Shown here in pieces: positions 46,213 to 57,844 of a stretch of DNA of 58,543 nucleotides. The notes under the pieces are model-generated. The model was not told where the DNA came from and searched no databases. It saw only the letters and a list, made by a program, of their open reading frames with translations. Position 1 is the stretch's first letter. Each line of letters starts with the position of its first letter. The position numbers and the translations under genes were made by a program. The stretch comes from Streptococcus oralis (GTDB lineage: Bacteria > Bacillota > Bacilli > Lactobacillales > Streptococcaceae): NCBI RefSeq assembly GCF_001075875.1, contig NZ_JUOS01000027.1, forward strand, positions 1 to 58,543, read 5' to 3'.

Positions 46213-46215
46213 CGT

Positions 46216-47346
46216 TTACTCCGTAGCTTTCTTGGCTAAAAAGCTTGATACAGCCTCGACACCGACAGCCAGAGCTTCTTCCTTAGGACTCATCTTTGGA
46301 TGGTGAAGAGCATAGGGACTATCAATTCCAAGCCAGAACATGACTCCAGGAACCTTTGATAGAAGATAACCAAAGTCCTCCCCTGTCATAGCAGGCTCAA
46401 TATCGATTAGTTCAATTCCTTCTTTTTCCTCAAAGAAGGTCATCAATTCTCGAGCTAATTCAGGATTGTTTTCGACTGGTAGGTAACCTCCCTGTTTGAG
46501 TTCAACTTCCACATCCATATCAAAAGCAGCTGCGACACCTTCAGCAATGGCTTTGACACGTTTTTGCACCAAGAGGCTCATGCTGTGTGTAAGAGCTCGA
46601 ATCGTTCCATGTAAGAAGGCCGTATCAGCGATGACATTATTGGTTGTACCAGCTTGAAAAACACCGAAAGTGACGACAGCTCCCTCGATAGGATCGACAT
46701 TACGGCTGACAACCGACTGGACTTGGGTCACAAAATAGCTAGCTGCAACCAGAGCGTCGTTTGCTTGATGTGGAAAGGCGGCGTGACCACCTTTACCCTT
46801 GAAGCGAATCTTGACTTCACATGTTCCAGCAAAGAGTGTATGGGTATTGGTCGCAATCTGTCCAACTTTTAAGTCTGGACGAACATGGAGTCCATAGAAT
46901 TGGTCAGGCAACCAGTCGCCAAAAGCATCATCTTCATACATGAGCATGCCACCTGCTTCATTTTCCTCGGCAGGTTGGAAGAGAAAGAGGAGATTGTTTT
47001 TAGGTTGGTTTTCTAGAGCACGTTCGAGACTTCCTAGGGCAATGGTCATGTGAAAATCATGTCCACAAGCATGCATACGTTCTGGGTGCTGAGAGGCAAA
47101 GGCAAGGCCTGTTTGTTCAACGATTGGGAGTCCGTCGATGTCTGTCCGCCAACCAATGGTACGTTCTGGGTGACTTCCCTGCAAGTAAACTAAAATACCT
47201 GTTCGCCAAGTACGAATCTGAACAAAATCCTTGTCAGCTGTTAATTTCTCAATGACATTGAGTAAATAAGCGTGAGTCTTGAATTCTTCTAAACCAATCT
47301 CAGGAATTTGGTGAAGATCGCGTCGAGTTTGAATTAAATCTAACAT
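46216..47346 (-). CDS. N-acetyldiaminopimelate deacetylase (M20 family)
   Basis: This 376-residue metallohydrolase has metal ligands in [19 protein letters not shown] and [21 protein letters not shown], with a dimerisation domain in the middle ([24 protein letters not shown]). The family includes hippurate hydrolases, but its place right after the tetrahydrodipicolinate N-acetyltransferase gene points to removal of acetate in the acetyl branch of lysine/DAP synthesis, which supplies lysine for cell wall. Confidence 0.9.
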   Translation of the reverse strand: MLDLIQTRRDLHQIPEIGLEEFKTHAYLLNVIEKLTADKDFVQIRTWRTGILVYLQGSHPERTIGWRTDIDGLPIVEQTGLAFASQHPERMHACGHDFHMTIALGSLERALENQPKNNLLFLFQPAEENEAGGMLMYEDDAFGDWLPDQFYGLHVRPDLKVGQIATNTHTLFAGTCEVKIRFKGKGGHAAFPHQANDALVAASYFVTQVQSVVSRNVDPIEGAVVTFGVFQAGTTNNVIADTAFLHGTIRALTHSMSLLVQKRVKAIAEGVAAAFDMDVEVELKQGGYLPVENNPELARELMTFFEEKEGIELIDIEPAMTGEDFGYLLSKVPGVMFWLGIDSPYALHHPKMSPKEEALAVGVEAVSSFLAKKATE

Positions 47347-47407
47347 ATCTAATTTCCTTCTATTGATACGATAAAGAGGCTGGAAATATTTCCGCCTCTG
47401 TTACTAA

Positions 47408-48106
47408 TTACAAGGTGCGAAGCGCATCTTCTAGCGCTGTTTTTTGTTGGGTTTGGCTATCGATTTTTTTGATGATACGAGCCGGAACACCAGCTACCAC
47501 AACATTTTCTGGAACATCTTGAGTAACGATGGCACCTGCTGCAACAACAGAACCGCTACCGATTTGAACACCTTCGATAACCACAGCGTTAGCACCGATG
47601 AGTACATTGTCACCGACACGGACAGGCTCGGCACTAGCTGGCTCGATAACACCTGCAAGAACAGCACCTGCACCAACGTGGCTATTTTTACCGACAATAG
47701 CACGTCCGCCAAGAATAGCTCCCATATCAATCATAGTACCAGCACCGATTTCAGCACCGATATTGATAACCGCTCCCATCATGATAACAGCATTGTCACC
47801 AATCTCAACCTGGTCACGGATGATAGCGCCTGGCTCGATACGAGCATTGATATCACGTTTATCAAGGAGAGGTACAGCTGAGTTACGAGCATCTTGTTCA
47901 ACAACATAGTCCTTGTTTTCTGTTAGTCCTTCAAGAAGAGGTGCGATATCTTTCCAGTCTCCAAAGAGGACATTTCCGAGCTTGATAACAGAAGCAGGGA
48001 TAGCTCCAACAAGTTGCCCCTCAAAGGTCACTTTTACACATGTCTTTTTCTCAGCATTTGCGATAAATTGGATAATTTCTTGAGCATTCATTTTTGTAGC
48101 AGTCAT
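47408..48106 (-). CDS. dapH: 2,3,4,5-tetrahydropyridine-2,6-dicarboxylate N-acetyltransferase DapH
   Basis: This 232-residue enzyme has an N-terminal helical domain of about 90 residues and then a left-handed beta-helix of hexapeptide repeats ([44 protein letters not shown]). A second run carries [15 protein letters not shown]. It uses acetyl-CoA. The deacetylase gene follows at 61 bp, so the acetylation and later deacetylation steps are encoded side by side. Confidence 0.94.
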   Translation of the reverse strand: MTATKMNAQEIIQFIANAEKKTCVKVTFEGQLVGAIPASVIKLGNVLFGDWKDIAPLLEGLTENKDYVVEQDARNSAVPLLDKRDINARIEPGAIIRDQVEIGDNAVIMMGAVINIGAEIGAGTMIDMGAILGGRAIVGKNSHVGAGAVLAGVIEPASAEPVRVGDNVLIGANAVVIEGVQIGSGSVVAAGAIVTQDVPENVVVAGVPARIIKKIDSQTQQKTALEDALRTL

Positions 48107-48169
48107 AGGTGTCTCCTCACTCTTTGTAATGCTTACTATTCTACCAAAAAAGGCTTTAATTTTGAAGCC

Positions 48170-49102
48170 TTAAGTGTTAAAAGAAGGTTCTTTCATTTTG
48201 TTTTTTGATTCTTCAATGGATAGAAAGATCATTGGGATGATAATCAAAATCATGGCTAGTACCAAGAAACCATCCAGAACCATGCCAAGGAAAAGGACAC
48301 TGAGGATAGCAGAGGATAGAGGTTCGCTTGCGCTAACGACCGAGACCACCAATGGGGAAACGAGAGAGACGGCCTTCATCGATAGGAAAAAGGCAAAGGC
48401 AGTTCCCAAAAAGGCAATGGTCAAACAAATACAGATACTGATGGCATCAACCTGGAAGCTAATCTTATAAACGGGGTAGAGAAAATTACTAAAAAGTCCA
48501 GCGATAATCATTCCCCAGCCAACAGTTGGCACAAAACCGTATTTTTTAGCGAAACGTTGGGGTAAGATGACATTGAACATGACGCCTAGGGCACTGAGAA
48601 GTCCAGTCAGTAAAGCAAGAGGAGTGATGGATAGCTTAGACAAATCGCCTTTGGTAGCCATCAAAAAGACCCCAAGCATAGCAGTCAGAACATAGAAGAT
48701 CGCTTTTTTAGAAGCTTTTTTCTTGTAGATAATGCGGTTGTAGATAAGAATGAAGACAGGACTGATAAATTGTAGGATGGTTGCAGTTGTAGCGTTGGAG
48801 TACTCCACACAGAGATAAAAGAAAAATTGTACGGAGAAGATCCCTAAGATAGCATAGGCGAGAAAAGGAAGGTAGTTGTTTCGATTTCTCCAGATATCGA
48901 AAAGCTGGAACCGGAGTTTAAGGCTAGATAAGATGATTACGAAACTACCTGCGACGAGTAGACGCATAGAAGTAATCCACCCTGAAGAGACTTGATAATG
49001 TGAAAAAAAGTACTCTCCTAAGATTCCACAGATCCCCCAGATCAAGCCAGATAGGAGAGAATAAATGGTTCCCTTAAAAATATTCTTTTGATATTTATTC
49101 AT
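48170..49102 (-). CDS. EamA/DMT family transporter
   Basis: This 310-residue membrane protein has ten hydrophobic helices in two EamA repeats. It starts MNKYQKNIFKGTIYSLLSGLIWGICGILGEY and has FISPVFILIYNRIIYKKK at the end of repeat one and VVSASEPLSSAILSVLFLGMVL in repeat two. The substrate is unknown; amino acids or metabolites are common. The start at 49102 is chosen since the 18 residues before it overlap poorly with family N-termini. Confidence 0.88.
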   Translation of the reverse strand: MNKYQKNIFKGTIYSLLSGLIWGICGILGEYFFSHYQVSSGWITSMRLLVAGSFVIILSSLKLRFQLFDIWRNRNNYLPFLAYAILGIFSVQFFFYLCVEYSNATTATILQFISPVFILIYNRIIYKKKASKKAIFYVLTAMLGVFLMATKGDLSKLSITPLALLTGLLSALGVMFNVILPQRFAKKYGFVPTVGWGMIIAGLFSNFLYPVYKISFQVDAISICICLTIAFLGTAFAFFLSMKAVSLVSPLVVSVVSASEPLSSAILSVLFLGMVLDGFLVLAMILIIIPMIFLSIEESKNKMKEPSFNT

Positions 49103-49130
49103 GTTGCTATTGTACCATGAAACGAAGAAA

Positions 49131-49173
49131 GAAAAAAGAGAGTGGAGAAAAATCATTTCTTTCCCACTCTCAA
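49131..49173 (-). terminator. Terminator of pbp1b
   Basis: On the minus strand GAGAGTGG and CCACTCTC form the stem and are followed by TTTTTT. Confidence 0.85.
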
Positions 49174-49189
49174 TAATTGTGCTGTTTAG

Positions 49190-51727
49190 TTAGCGCCGTT
49201 GATTGCTACTTCTGTTATTGGAACTAGAGCTACTATTACTGTTCCCGTTACTATTAGAAGTATTATTACGATTATTATTGTTGTTATTATTATTGTTACT
49301 GCTATTGTTACTGCTATTGTTTGATGAGGAAGAAGATGCTTTAGGCAGACTTCCTAAAATGGTGTTCCAAGCACTTTGGTAGTCTGAATCGCTTCCACCA
49401 ATAGCGAATTTATAAGTGGTAGTCGGAGCACCAGCTTGGTTTGCCCAGTAGCTAGTCACCGTTTCTCCGCTCAGATTAATTTCTTTTCCATTAATAGTCA
49501 CCTTTCCTGGCTTTTGACCAGTTGATTTGAGGACTTGTGATGAAGTGACACTTGAATCGAGTTTGAAACGTTCTGAACCCCAAGCAGAAGGGGCTGCTTG
49601 CTGAATGGCATTTACCAGATGAGCCATATATTTTGCATTGCGGTAGTAAGCTCCCTGGGCTAGAGAACTGTTGTCATCATGTCCAACCCAGCCTCCTAGG
49701 GTTAATTTTGGAGTAGAGACCATGAGCCACATATCTCCTTCTTCATTGGTTGTACCAGTTTTTCCGATCCAGTCAGCACCTGCTAGACTGGAATTGATGG
49801 AAGCCAGATCCGTTTGGAAGCTTGTAGTAACTCGAGATGAAAGCACATCTCTTAGCAAACTCTGCATAATGGTTGCGGTAGCTTTAGAGTATACTTGGAT
49901 GGGTTTAGCCTGATGTTCATAGAGAACCTCACCACTCGTTTTCTCAATTTTTGAGATCATGTATTTCTTATGATAGGTACCATTATTAGCGAGTGTTTGG
50001 TATCCATTGGTATGCTGGGCTACAGTAACCTCAATTCCTCCTCCCATAGGAAGACTTTCAATACCATATTCTGGGATTTCATAGCCCATTTTTTCCATAT
50101 AAGAACGGACATCAACCCCTTTTTCACGGAGCATTCGGTAGGTCCAGTAGGCTGGGATGTTCCAAGAATAGTTTAGAGCTTCTTTAAGGTCTATCATGGC
50201 TGTTCCAGGACTGTTGACATGCATGATCGGAGTTCCGTTAGAGAAGTTTGTTGGATAGTTAGAGAGGATGCTAGCACTTCCCATAAGCCCTTGGTCGATA
50301 GCAATACCGTAGGCCAAGAGTGGCTTGGTAGTGGAGGCAGGGGAACGTTTGGTATCGAAGGCGTGATTGTTTTGATTGGTCTGATAATCTCGTCCACCTA
50401 CAAAACCTAAAATCGCCCCAGTTTGATTGTCCATCAAGACATTCCCAACTTCAGGTTGGCCCGAGCTATCATTTAGAAGGTATCCGTAGTTTGTTACGGC
50501 ATTTTGCATAGCAGTATGAATCGTTTTATCGATGGTAGTTGTAATTCGGTAACCACCGTTTTGGATTTCTTTTTCAGCCAATTCTTGATAAGATTTTCGG
50601 ATAGATTCGTTCTGTAGTTCTTGGTCAGAAACATTGTCCTTTTGCACCAGATAATCATACATAATCTTGGTAGCCTCATCGAGTGCAGTGAAGTAGAGGA
50701 AGCCTTTAGAGGTAACGCTAGCATTTTCTGATGGCAAGAAATCTTGCTTAATGTCATAAGCCTTGTAGGTTTCATAGTCTTCCTGGCTGAGGACTCCTGT
50801 TCGATACATATTGTAGAGAACATCTTTTGAGCGCTTAATACCGAGTTTAATATCTTCTTCGCTCTTCATCTCACCAGTAGATTCATAAGGTGAGTAGGAA
50901 ATAGGGCTTTGTGGTAAACCTGCTAGGAAAGCCGCTTGAGGAATGGTTAGTTTGCTTGCATCCACCCCAAAAATCCCTTTGGCAGCTTGTTGAGCACCTG
51001 CGATATTTTGACCTTTATTGTTACGACCAAAAGGAGCAACGTTGAGATAGGTTGTTAGGATTTCGTCCTTGCTCATGGCTCTTTCTAAGGCCAAGGCATC
51101 CACGATTTCACTGGCTTTACGAGCAAGTGTAGGAGCATCACCAACCACTTGTTGTTTGATGAGCTGTTGTGTTAGGGTAGATCCTCCACTGGAAGAACCA
51201 AGTCCGATGAATTTTCCTAGACTGGCGCGAATAACCGCTTTAGGAACAACACCGTTGTGCTCTGCAAAGTGTTCATCCTCGGTTGCAACGATAGCTTGCT
51301 TGAGATTATCTGAGATGTCATCTGATGACACAGATGTGCGAAGTAGATCGCTTTCAATAGCGCTAATCATGGAACCATCTGCATAGCGAATTTCAGAGAT
51401 GGATGAAATATTATTGACCTGCTTGATCAAATCCTCCGTTTGAGGGACACTAACTTGATCAAAGAGAGAAACAGCATAACCCAAGGCAACCCCTGTTCCA
51501 AGGAGACCGCCAATAAAAGCTAGGATGAAAAGTGTGTTAAAAGTTGCCTTTATACCAAGTAAGATATTGGTCAATAGAGTCCAAATATCGAATGGTGTTT
51601 GAGTTTTCTTTTTCTGCTTAGAGTTTTTTCCACTCTTTTTCTTTGCATTCATTTTAGAAACTGTTAATTTTAGAGACCGAAGTAAGGCCAGTCCTTTTTG
51701 TTTGATTCTTGTTACATGTTTGTTCAT
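49190..51727 (-). CDS. pbp1b: Class A penicillin-binding protein PBP1b
   Basis: This is an 845-residue bifunctional cell-wall enzyme. It has a basic cytoplasmic N-terminus (about 55 residues), then one membrane helix. The GT51 domain has [21 protein letters not shown] and [11 protein letters not shown]. The transpeptidase domain has SPASTTKP (SxxK), YSWN (SxN) and [14 protein letters not shown] (KTG). The last about 50 residues are almost only Ser, Asn and a few Arg, a disordered tail. The start at 51727 has GAGG 7 bases before; a GTG 12 bases earlier is less likely. Confidence 0.95.
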   Translation of the reverse strand: MNKHVTRIKQKGLALLRSLKLTVSKMNAKKKSGKNSKQKKKTQTPFDIWTLLTNILLGIKATFNTLFILAFIGGLLGTGVALGYAVSLFDQVSVPQTEDLIKQVNNISSISEIRYADGSMISAIESDLLRTSVSSDDISDNLKQAIVATEDEHFAEHNGVVPKAVIRASLGKFIGLGSSSGGSTLTQQLIKQQVVGDAPTLARKASEIVDALALERAMSKDEILTTYLNVAPFGRNNKGQNIAGAQQAAKGIFGVDASKLTIPQAAFLAGLPQSPISYSPYESTGEMKSEEDIKLGIKRSKDVLYNMYRTGVLSQEDYETYKAYDIKQDFLPSENASVTSKGFLYFTALDEATKIMYDYLVQKDNVSDQELQNESIRKSYQELAEKEIQNGGYRITTTIDKTIHTAMQNAVTNYGYLLNDSSGQPEVGNVLMDNQTGAILGFVGGRDYQTNQNNHAFDTKRSPASTTKPLLAYGIAIDQGLMGSASILSNYPTNFSNGTPIMHVNSPGTAMIDLKEALNYSWNIPAYWTYRMLREKGVDVRSYMEKMGYEIPEYGIESLPMGGGIEVTVAQHTNGYQTLANNGTYHKKYMISKIEKTSGEVLYEHQAKPIQVYSKATATIMQSLLRDVLSSRVTTSFQTDLASINSSLAGADWIGKTGTTNEEGDMWLMVSTPKLTLGGWVGHDDNSSLAQGAYYRNAKYMAHLVNAIQQAAPSAWGSERFKLDSSVTSSQVLKSTGQKPGKVTINGKEINLSGETVTSYWANQAGAPTTTYKFAIGGSDSDYQSAWNTILGSLPKASSSSSNNSSNNSSNNNNNNNNNRNNTSNSNGNSNSSSSSNNRSSNQRR

Positions 51728-51834
51728 AGAATTCCTCACTCTTTATTATTATTATACCATAAAAGCAATTATTGCAAGAAATTAGGCTTAGAACAGGGCT
51801 TTGGATAGGGATTGGAGTTCGAAATTTAGACATT

Positions 51835-51866
51835 GAAAAAAGCCAGATTTGAGCTAAATCTGACTG
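51835..51866 (-). terminator. Terminator of gpsA-galU operon
   Basis: On the minus strand GTCAGATTT and AAATCTGGC pair around AGCTC and are followed by TTTTTT. Confidence 0.85.
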
Positions 51867-51879
51867 TTTGACAAATTGT

Positions 51880-52776
51880 TTATTTTTCTCCTGAAAGTTC
51901 TTTTCCTAGATCAATCAAGTAGTCCTTCAAGTGGTCTTTGACTTGTGGATGTTTAAGAGCGTATTCGATGGAAGTCTTCATAAACCCAAACTTATCTCCG
52001 ACGTCGTAACGTGAGCCTTTAAACTCGCGAGCAAATACTCGTTGAGTTTTGTTGAGTGTATCGATAGCATCTGTTAGTTGGATTTCATTTCCCGCACCAG
52101 GTTTTTGACTTTCGAGGATGCCGAAAATCTCAGGTGTGAGGAGATAACGGCCAATAATGGCTAGATCACTTGGTGCGTCTTCAGGTGCTGGCTTTTCAAC
52201 GAAGGTTTCAACGCTGTAAAGACCGTCCTTTCCTTCACCTTGAGGAGCGATGACTCCGTATGAAGAAACTTCTTCATGTGGGACAGGCATGACGGCGATA
52301 GTAGAAGCATGAGTCTTCTCATAATCGTTCATGAGTTGCTTGGTCAGTGGAACAGCCTTGTCATCTGTGATATCCATGAGGTCATCTCCAAGCATAACCA
52401 CAAATGGTTCATTCCCGACGAAAGCTTTGGCTTGTAAGACGGCATCTCCAAGTCCACGTGGGTGTGTTTGACGGATGAAGTGAAGGCGCATGCCAGTTGT
52501 TTCGTCAACTAGTTTCAAAAGGTCGGTTTTTCCTTTTTCCTTGAGGTTGTATTCCAACTCAAAGTTTGAGTCAAAGTGATCTTCGATAGAGCGTTTTGAC
52601 TTTCCTGTTACCACAAGAATGTCTTCAATTCCAGACTTGAGAGCTTCTTCGACGATGAACTGGATGGTTGGTTTGTCCACGATTGGCAACATTTCTTTGG
52701 CCAAAGCTTTAGTTGCAGGTAGGAAACGAGTTCCAAGTCCCGCAGCAGGGATAACGGCTTTTCTAACTTTTTGCAT
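51880..52776 (-). CDS. galU: UTP-glucose-1-phosphate uridylyltransferase GalU
   Basis: This 298-residue enzyme makes UDP-glucose for capsule, teichoic acid and galactose metabolism. The nucleotide-binding start [33 protein letters not shown] is diagnostic; [11 protein letters not shown] and [12 protein letters not shown] follow. The ATG at 52776 is best placed for AAAGGA upstream; an ATG 3 bases earlier is also possible. It follows gpsA by 25 bp, one operon. Confidence 0.96.
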   Translation of the reverse strand: MQKVRKAVIPAAGLGTRFLPATKALAKEMLPIVDKPTIQFIVEEALKSGIEDILVVTGKSKRSIEDHFDSNFELEYNLKEKGKTDLLKLVDETTGMRLHFIRQTHPRGLGDAVLQAKAFVGNEPFVVMLGDDLMDITDDKAVPLTKQLMNDYEKTHASTIAVMPVPHEEVSSYGVIAPQGEGKDGLYSVETFVEKPAPEDAPSDLAIIGRYLLTPEIFGILESQKPGAGNEIQLTDAIDTLNKTQRVFAREFKGSRYDVGDKFGFMKTSIEYALKHPQVKDHLKDYLIDLGKELSGEK

Positions 52777-52801
52777 CATGATATTCCTTTCTAACTGTGG
52801 T

Positions 52802-53818
52802 TTAAGACCACTCGTTTTCTGCCTTGAACTCATTGCTCATGAGTTCAGAAACAGCATCTTTAATATTTATATTTTCATAAATAACTTGGTAAATGGCTTG
52901 GGTAATAGGCATATAAACTCCTAGTTCTTGTGCTAATTCGTAAGCAGCTTTGGTTGTTGAAATTCCTTCAATCACCATTCCCATGTTAGCTTCGATATCT
53001 GCTAAGGCTTCTCCGCGCCCCAGAGCATCTCCAGCGCGCCAGTTACGTGAGTGGACAGAAGTTCCGGTAACGATTAAATCCCCAACTCCAGAAAGACCAC
53101 TGTAAGTTAATGGATTTGCTCCAAGTTTAACCCCCAGACGAGTGATTTCTGCAAGGCCGCGCGTGATAATAGCAGCTTTAGCATTGTCTCCAAATCCAAG
53201 TCCATGAAGGGCGCCTGCACCAACAGCGATGATATTTTTAAGAGCACCAGCTGTTTCTACTCCGATAACATCCGTATTGGTATAAAGGCGGAAGTAGTGG
53301 TTGCTAAAGAGTTTTTGAACATATTGAGCAGTTTGTAAATTTTTAGAGGCGGCCGTAATCAAGGTGATGTCGCGTACAATCGTTTCTTCCGCATGGCTAG
53401 GACCAGATACAACCACAATTTCACTACGCAACTCTTCAGGGATTTCTTCTTCTAGAATGGTTGAAAGGCGTTTGTGGCTATTTGGCTCGAGACCTTTTGA
53501 AGCATGCATAATAACAACTTTATGGTCCAAAACAGCAGCCACCTGTTGAGCTACCAATCTTGTCACCTTAGTTGGAACTACGAACAAGATAGCGTCAACG
53601 CCCTTCAAGACTTCTGCCAAATCATGATAGGCCACAATTTTATCGTCTAATACAATATCCTTAAAATAGCGTTTGTTAGTATGTTGTGTATTGATTTCGT
53701 CAATTTGATCAGGAATATTTCCCCAGATACGCACTTGGTGTCCGTTGTCATTAAGAACTTGTGACAAGGCAGTACCCCAAGAACCAGGCCCTAAAATAGC
53801 GATGGTTTGTTTGTCCAT
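52802..53818 (-). CDS. gpsA: Glycerol-3-phosphate dehydrogenase [NAD(P)+] GpsA
   Basis: This 338-residue enzyme makes sn-glycerol-3-phosphate for phospholipids. It begins [26 protein letters not shown], the NAD(P)-binding Rossmann turn. Catalytic Lys is in [32 protein letters not shown], with [21 protein letters not shown] later. AAGGAGG lies before the ATG at 53818; the frame is open further upstream but without a Shine-Dalgarno. Confidence 0.96.
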   Translation of the reverse strand: MDKQTIAILGPGSWGTALSQVLNDNGHQVRIWGNIPDQIDEINTQHTNKRYFKDIVLDDKIVAYHDLAEVLKGVDAILFVVPTKVTRLVAQQVAAVLDHKVVIMHASKGLEPNSHKRLSTILEEEIPEELRSEIVVVSGPSHAEETIVRDITLITAASKNLQTAQYVQKLFSNHYFRLYTNTDVIGVETAGALKNIIAVGAGALHGLGFGDNAKAAIITRGLAEITRLGVKLGANPLTYSGLSGVGDLIVTGTSVHSRNWRAGDALGRGEALADIEANMGMVIEGISTTKAAYELAQELGVYMPITQAIYQVIYENINIKDAVSELMSNEFKAENEWS

Positions 53819-54018
53819 ATTTCCCTCCTTCTGAGAAAGCACTTTCCTATATTCTACCATAAAAAGCCCCATCTTGCATCTATATTATTTATGAAGAATT
53901 AATTGAATGATAAATTATATATATTAGAGAATTTTTAGAATTTATTTGTAAAATAGTCTAGTGTTCATAGGTCAAAACAATAAAATCACGAAAAGAGAAA
54001 CAATATTTCCCCTAAAAA

Positions 54019-54027
54019 TGGTATAAT
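54019..54027 (+). promoter_or_regulatory. Extended -10 promoter of leuS
   Basis: TGGTATAAT lies 29 bp upstream of the ATG; the -35 is weak. The leader is too short for a T-box. Confidence 0.65.
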
Positions 54028-54056
54028 AGGAGCATCACGAAAATTGGAGAGACGCT

Positions 54057-56558
54057 ATGAGTTTTTACAATCATAAAGAAATCGAGCCTAAGTGGCAAAA
54101 ATACTGGGCTGACCATCACACTTTTAAGACAGGAACAGACGCTTCAAAACCGAAGTTTTATGCGCTTGATATGTTCCCTTACCCATCTGGAGCGGGTCTT
54201 CACGTAGGACACCCAGAAGGCTACACAGCGACTGATATCCTCAGCCGTTTCAAACGTGCGCAAGGCTACAATGTCCTTCACCCAATGGGCTGGGATGCTT
54301 TTGGTTTGCCTGCAGAGCAATACGCTATGGATACAGGAAATGACCCAGCGGAATTCACGGCAGAAAACATTGCTAACTTCAAACGCCAAATCAATGCGCT
54401 TGGCTTCTCTTACGACTGGGATCGTGAAGTTAATACTACAGATCCGAACTACTACAAGTGGACGCAATGGATTTTCACCAAGCTTTACGAAAAAGGTTTG
54501 GCTTATGAAGCAGAAGTGCCAGTAAACTGGGTTGAAGAATTGGGTACAGCTATCGCCAACGAAGAAGTCCTTCCTGATGGAACTTCTGAGCGTGGTGGCT
54601 ATCCAGTTGTCCGTAAACCAATGCGCCAATGGATGCTTAAAATCACTGCCTATGCAGAGCGCTTGCTCAATGACTTGGATGACCTTGACTGGCCAGAATC
54701 TATCAAGGATATGCAACGCAACTGGATTGGTAAATCAACTGGTGCCAATGTAACCTTCAAAGTGAAAGGGACTGACAAGGAATTTACTGTCTTTACAACA
54801 CGTCCTGATACCCTTTTTGGTGCGACCTTCACTGTTTTGGCTCCTGAGCATGACTTGGTTGACGCTATTACAAGCCCAGAGCAGGCTCAAGCTGTGGCTG
54901 ACTACAAACACCAAGCTAGCTTGAAATCTGACCTGGCTCGTACAGACCTTGCTAAGGAAAAAACAGGAGTTTGGACTGGTGCTTATGCCATCAACCCTGT
55001 TAATGGCAAGGAAATTCCAATCTGGATTGCGGACTATGTTCTTGCTAGTTACGGGACAGGTGCGGTAATGGCTGTTCCTGCCCACGACCAACGTGACTGG
55101 GAATTTGCCAAACAATTTGACCTTCCAATCGTAGAAGTGCTTGAAGGTGGAAACGTTGAAGAGGCTGCCTACACAGAAGATGGACTTCATGTTAATTCTG
55201 ACTTCTTAGATGGATTGAACAAAGAAGACGCTATTTCTAAAATCGTGGCTTGGTTGGAAGAAGTAGGCTGTGGTCAAGAGAAAGTTACCTACCGTCTTCG
55301 TGACTGGCTCTTTAGCCGTCAACGTTACTGGGGTGAACCAATCCCGATCATTCATTGGGAAGACGGAACTTCAACAGCCGTTCCAGAAAGTGAATTGCCA
55401 CTTGTCTTGCCAGTCACCAAGGATATCCGCCCTTCAGGTACTGGTGAAAGCCCATTGGCCAACTTGACAGACTGGCTGGAAGTGACTCGTGAGGATGGTG
55501 TCAAAGGTCGTCGTGAGACCAATACCATGCCACAATGGGCTGGTTCAAGCTGGTACTACCTCCGCTATATTGACCCACACAATACTGAGAAATTGGCTGA
55601 TGAGGACCTTCTCAAACAATGGTTGCCAGTAGATATCTATGTGGGTGGTGCGGAGCATGCCGTTCTTCACTTGCTTTATGCTCGTTTCTGGCACAAATTC
55701 CTCTATGACCTCGGTGTTGTTCCAACTAAGGAGCCATTCCAAAAACTCTTTAACCAAGGAATGATCTTGGGAACAAGCTACCGCGACCACCGTGGCGCAC
55801 TTGTGGCAACTGACAAGGTTGAAAAACGTGACGGTTCCTTCTTCCATGTGGAAACAGGGGAAGAGTTGGAGCAAGCACCAGCCAAGATGTCTAAATCCCT
55901 CAAGAACGTTGTCAACCCAGATGATGTGGTGGAACAATACGGTGCGGATACCCTTCGTGTCTATGAAATGTTCATGGGACCACTCGATGCTTCCATCGCT
56001 TGGTCTGAAGAAGGATTGGAAGGAAGCCGTAAATTCCTTGACCGTGTTTACCGTTTGATTACAAGTAAAGAAATTGTTGCGGAAAACAATGGCGCTCTTG
56101 ACAAGGTTTACAACGAAACCGTTAAATCTGTTACAGAGCAAATCGAGTCTATGAAATTCAACACAGCCATCGCCCAACTCATGGTCTTTGTCAACGCAGC
56201 TAACAAGGAAGACAAACTCTATGTAGACTACGCCAAAGGCTTTATCCAATTGATCGCACCATTTGCACCTCACTTGGCAGAAGAACTCTGGCAAACAGTC
56301 GCAGCAACAGGTGAGTCTATCTCTTACGTAGCTTGGCCAACATGGGACGAAAGCAAATTGGTTGAAGACGAAGTCGAAATCGTCGTTCAAATCAAAGGAA
56401 AAGTCCGTGCCAAATTGATGGTAGCCAAAGACCTTTCTCGCGAAGAATTGCAAGAAATCGCTCTGGCTGATGAAAAAGTCAAAGCAGAAATTGACGGTAA
56501 GGACATCGTGAAAGTGATTAGTGTACCTAACAAGCTTGTAAATATCGTAACAAAATAA
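54057..56558 (+). CDS. leuS: Leucyl-tRNA synthetase
   Basis: This 833-residue class I synthetase has the HIGH motif in [20 protein letters not shown] near residue 45 and KMSKS in [18 protein letters not shown]. The editing domain CP1 has [13 protein letters not shown]. The C-terminal domain ends [14 protein letters not shown]. Shine-Dalgarno GGAGAG is 6 bases before the ATG. It has its own terminator; GNAT genes follow. Confidence 0.97.
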   Translation: MSFYNHKEIEPKWQKYWADHHTFKTGTDASKPKFYALDMFPYPSGAGLHVGHPEGYTATDILSRFKRAQGYNVLHPMGWDAFGLPAEQYAMDTGNDPAEFTAENIANFKRQINALGFSYDWDREVNTTDPNYYKWTQWIFTKLYEKGLAYEAEVPVNWVEELGTAIANEEVLPDGTSERGGYPVVRKPMRQWMLKITAYAERLLNDLDDLDWPESIKDMQRNWIGKSTGANVTFKVKGTDKEFTVFTTRPDTLFGATFTVLAPEHDLVDAITSPEQAQAVADYKHQASLKSDLARTDLAKEKTGVWTGAYAINPVNGKEIPIWIADYVLASYGTGAVMAVPAHDQRDWEFAKQFDLPIVEVLEGGNVEEAAYTEDGLHVNSDFLDGLNKEDAISKIVAWLEEVGCGQEKVTYRLRDWLFSRQRYWGEPIPIIHWEDGTSTAVPESELPLVLPVTKDIRPSGTGESPLANLTDWLEVTREDGVKGRRETNTMPQWAGSSWYYLRYIDPHNTEKLADEDLLKQWLPVDIYVGGAEHAVLHLLYARFWHKFLYDLGVVPTKEPFQKLFNQGMILGTSYRDHRGALVATDKVEKRDGSFFHVETGEELEQAPAKMSKSLKNVVNPDDVVEQYGADTLRVYEMFMGPLDASIAWSEEGLEGSRKFLDRVYRLITSKEIVAENNGALDKVYNETVKSVTEQIESMKFNTAIAQLMVFVNAANKEDKLYVDYAKGFIQLIAPFAPHLAEELWQTVAATGESISYVAWPTWDESKLVEDEVEIVVQIKGKVRAKLMVAKDLSREELQEIALADEKVKAEIDGKDIVKVISVPNKLVNIVTK

Positions 56559-56563
56559 ATTTA

Positions 56564-56598
56564 AAAGTCCTTCAGAGCTAAGTTCTGGAGGATTTTTT
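56564..56598 (+). terminator. Terminator of leuS
   Basis: AGTCCTTCAGA and TCTGGAGGATT pair, followed by TTTT. Confidence 0.8.
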
Positions 56599-56669
56599 GT
56601 AGATTACCTGTGAGATGTGATATACTATTCACATCTTTAAACTTATAAGTGTGATACAAGGAGAAAGAT

Positions 56670-57362
56670 ATGTCAGTAAATGAATATGGTCAGATGATTG
56701 GTGAACCTGTAGATAATACACCTGGAGATTTACCCTCGCTTGTACGGATAGAAGGACAGTATACGATTCTAGAAGCTCTTTCAGTGGAAAAGCATGCGGA
56801 GGATTTGTTAGCTGTTTATGGTCCAGATAGCCCTCGTGACATGTGGACCTACCTTTTTCAAACACCTGTGGCTAATCTAGAAGAGTTAATCGTCGCTTTA
56901 AAGAAGATGATTGAGCGCAAGGATCGCTTCTATTATACGATTATCGATAAAGTGACTGGAAAGGCGCTGGGGACTTTTTCTCTCATGCGTATTGACCAAG
57001 CTAATCGCGTGGTTGAAGTTGGCGCAGTGACCTTTTCGCCGGCTCTCAAACAGACAAGAATGGGAACAGAAGCCCACTATTTGCTAGCTCGTTATGTTTT
57101 TGAAGAGCTCAACTATCGCCGTTATGAGTGGAAATGTGATGCACTAAATCTACCTTCTAGAAAAGCAGCAGAACGTTTGGGTTTTATCTACGAGGGAACC
57201 TTCCGTCAGGCAGTCATTTATAAAGGGCGTACTAGGGATACGGATTGGCTGTCTATGATTGATAAGGACTGGCCCAAAGTCAAAGCTCGTTTGGAAGCGT
57301 GGTTAAAATCTGAGAATTTTGATGAAGAAGGCCATCAGTTGAAATCTCTTAGAGAATGTTAG
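56670..57362 (+). CDS. RimJ/RimL-like GNAT acetyltransferase
   Basis: This 230-residue protein starts with about 30 residues (MSVNEYGQMIGEPVDNTPGDLP) that resemble the entry of larger RimJ/RimL-type enzymes. It has VVEVGAVTFSPALKQTRMGTEAHYLLARYVFEEL for acetyl-CoA, and RYEWKCDALNLPSRKAAERLGFIYEGTFRQAVIYKGRTRDTDW, the family C-terminal motif. It precedes a second GNAT gene by 11 bp. Confidence 0.88.
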   Translation: MSVNEYGQMIGEPVDNTPGDLPSLVRIEGQYTILEALSVEKHAEDLLAVYGPDSPRDMWTYLFQTPVANLEELIVALKKMIERKDRFYYTIIDKVTGKALGTFSLMRIDQANRVVEVGAVTFSPALKQTRMGTEAHYLLARYVFEELNYRRYEWKCDALNLPSRKAAERLGFIYEGTFRQAVIYKGRTRDTDWLSMIDKDWPKVKARLEAWLKSENFDEEGHQLKSLREC

Positions 57363-57373
57363 AAAGGTTTGCT

Positions 57374-57796
57374 ATGATTAAGATTACAAAAGAAACATCT
57401 GTTTCAATTGATGACGTTTTACATCTCTATCAGGCAGTTGGTTGGACAAACTATACCAATCAGCCACAGATGTTGGAACAGGCCCTGTCTCATTCGCTAG
57501 CGACTTATCTTGCCCGTGATGGTGAGGAAATCGTTGGTTTAGTACGTCTAGTTGGAGACGGTTTTTCATCCGTTTTTGTCCAGGATTTGATTGTTTTGCC
57601 TAGCTATCAGCGCCAAGGAATTGGCAGCGACTTGATGAAGCAGGCTTTATCCGATTATAAGGATGCCTACCAAATACAACTAGCGACTGAACAGACAGAA
57701 AAAACCTTGGGTTTTTACCGTTCTCTGGGGTTTGAAACCTTATCTACTTATGACTGTACAGGAATGATTTGGGTGGACAGAAAAAAATTAAAATAA
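57374..57796 (+). CDS. GNAT family N-acetyltransferase
   Basis: This 140-residue protein is a small GNAT. The core VFVQDLIVLPSYQRQGIGSDLMKQAL has the Q-x-x-G-I-G acetyl-CoA loop, and LATEQTEKTLGFYRSLGFETLSTYDCTGMIW is the C-terminal part. N-terminal LYQAVGWTNYTNQPQMLEQAL is common in streptococcal homologues of small-molecule acetyltransferases. The start at 57374 is preferred over 57356 because AAAGG precedes it. Confidence 0.85.
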   Translation: MIKITKETSVSIDDVLHLYQAVGWTNYTNQPQMLEQALSHSLATYLARDGEEIVGLVRLVGDGFSSVFVQDLIVLPSYQRQGIGSDLMKQALSDYKDAYQIQLATEQTEKTLGFYRSLGFETLSTYDCTGMIWVDRKKLK

Positions 57797-57805
57797 TTCT
57801 TTTAT

Positions 57806-57838
57806 CTTAAGTTAACTTTAAGTTTACTCATGTATCAT
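57806..57838 (+). promoter_or_regulatory. CiaR-type promoter of csRNA
   Basis: CTTAAG (57806-57811), five bases, then TTTAAG (57817-57822), match the CiaR direct repeat NTTAAG-N5-WTTAAG. The -10 TATCAT is 10 bp downstream (57833-57838), as in known CiaR promoters. Confidence 0.8.
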
Positions 57839-57844
57839 GTAATC

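Noticed and set aside
47444..47909. Long plus-strand frames opposite dapH
   Set aside because: They mirror the hexapeptide repeats of dapH on the other strand and have no start signals.
53819..54056. T-box leader for leuS
   Set aside because: No GGGTGGTACCGCGG-like T-box and no terminator/antiterminator pair lies between gpsA and leuS; the promoter is only 29 bp from the ATG.
55545..56453. 302-residue minus-strand frame opposite leuS
   Set aside because: It is an antisense shadow of a highly biased coding sequence; leuS motifs on the plus strand are complete.
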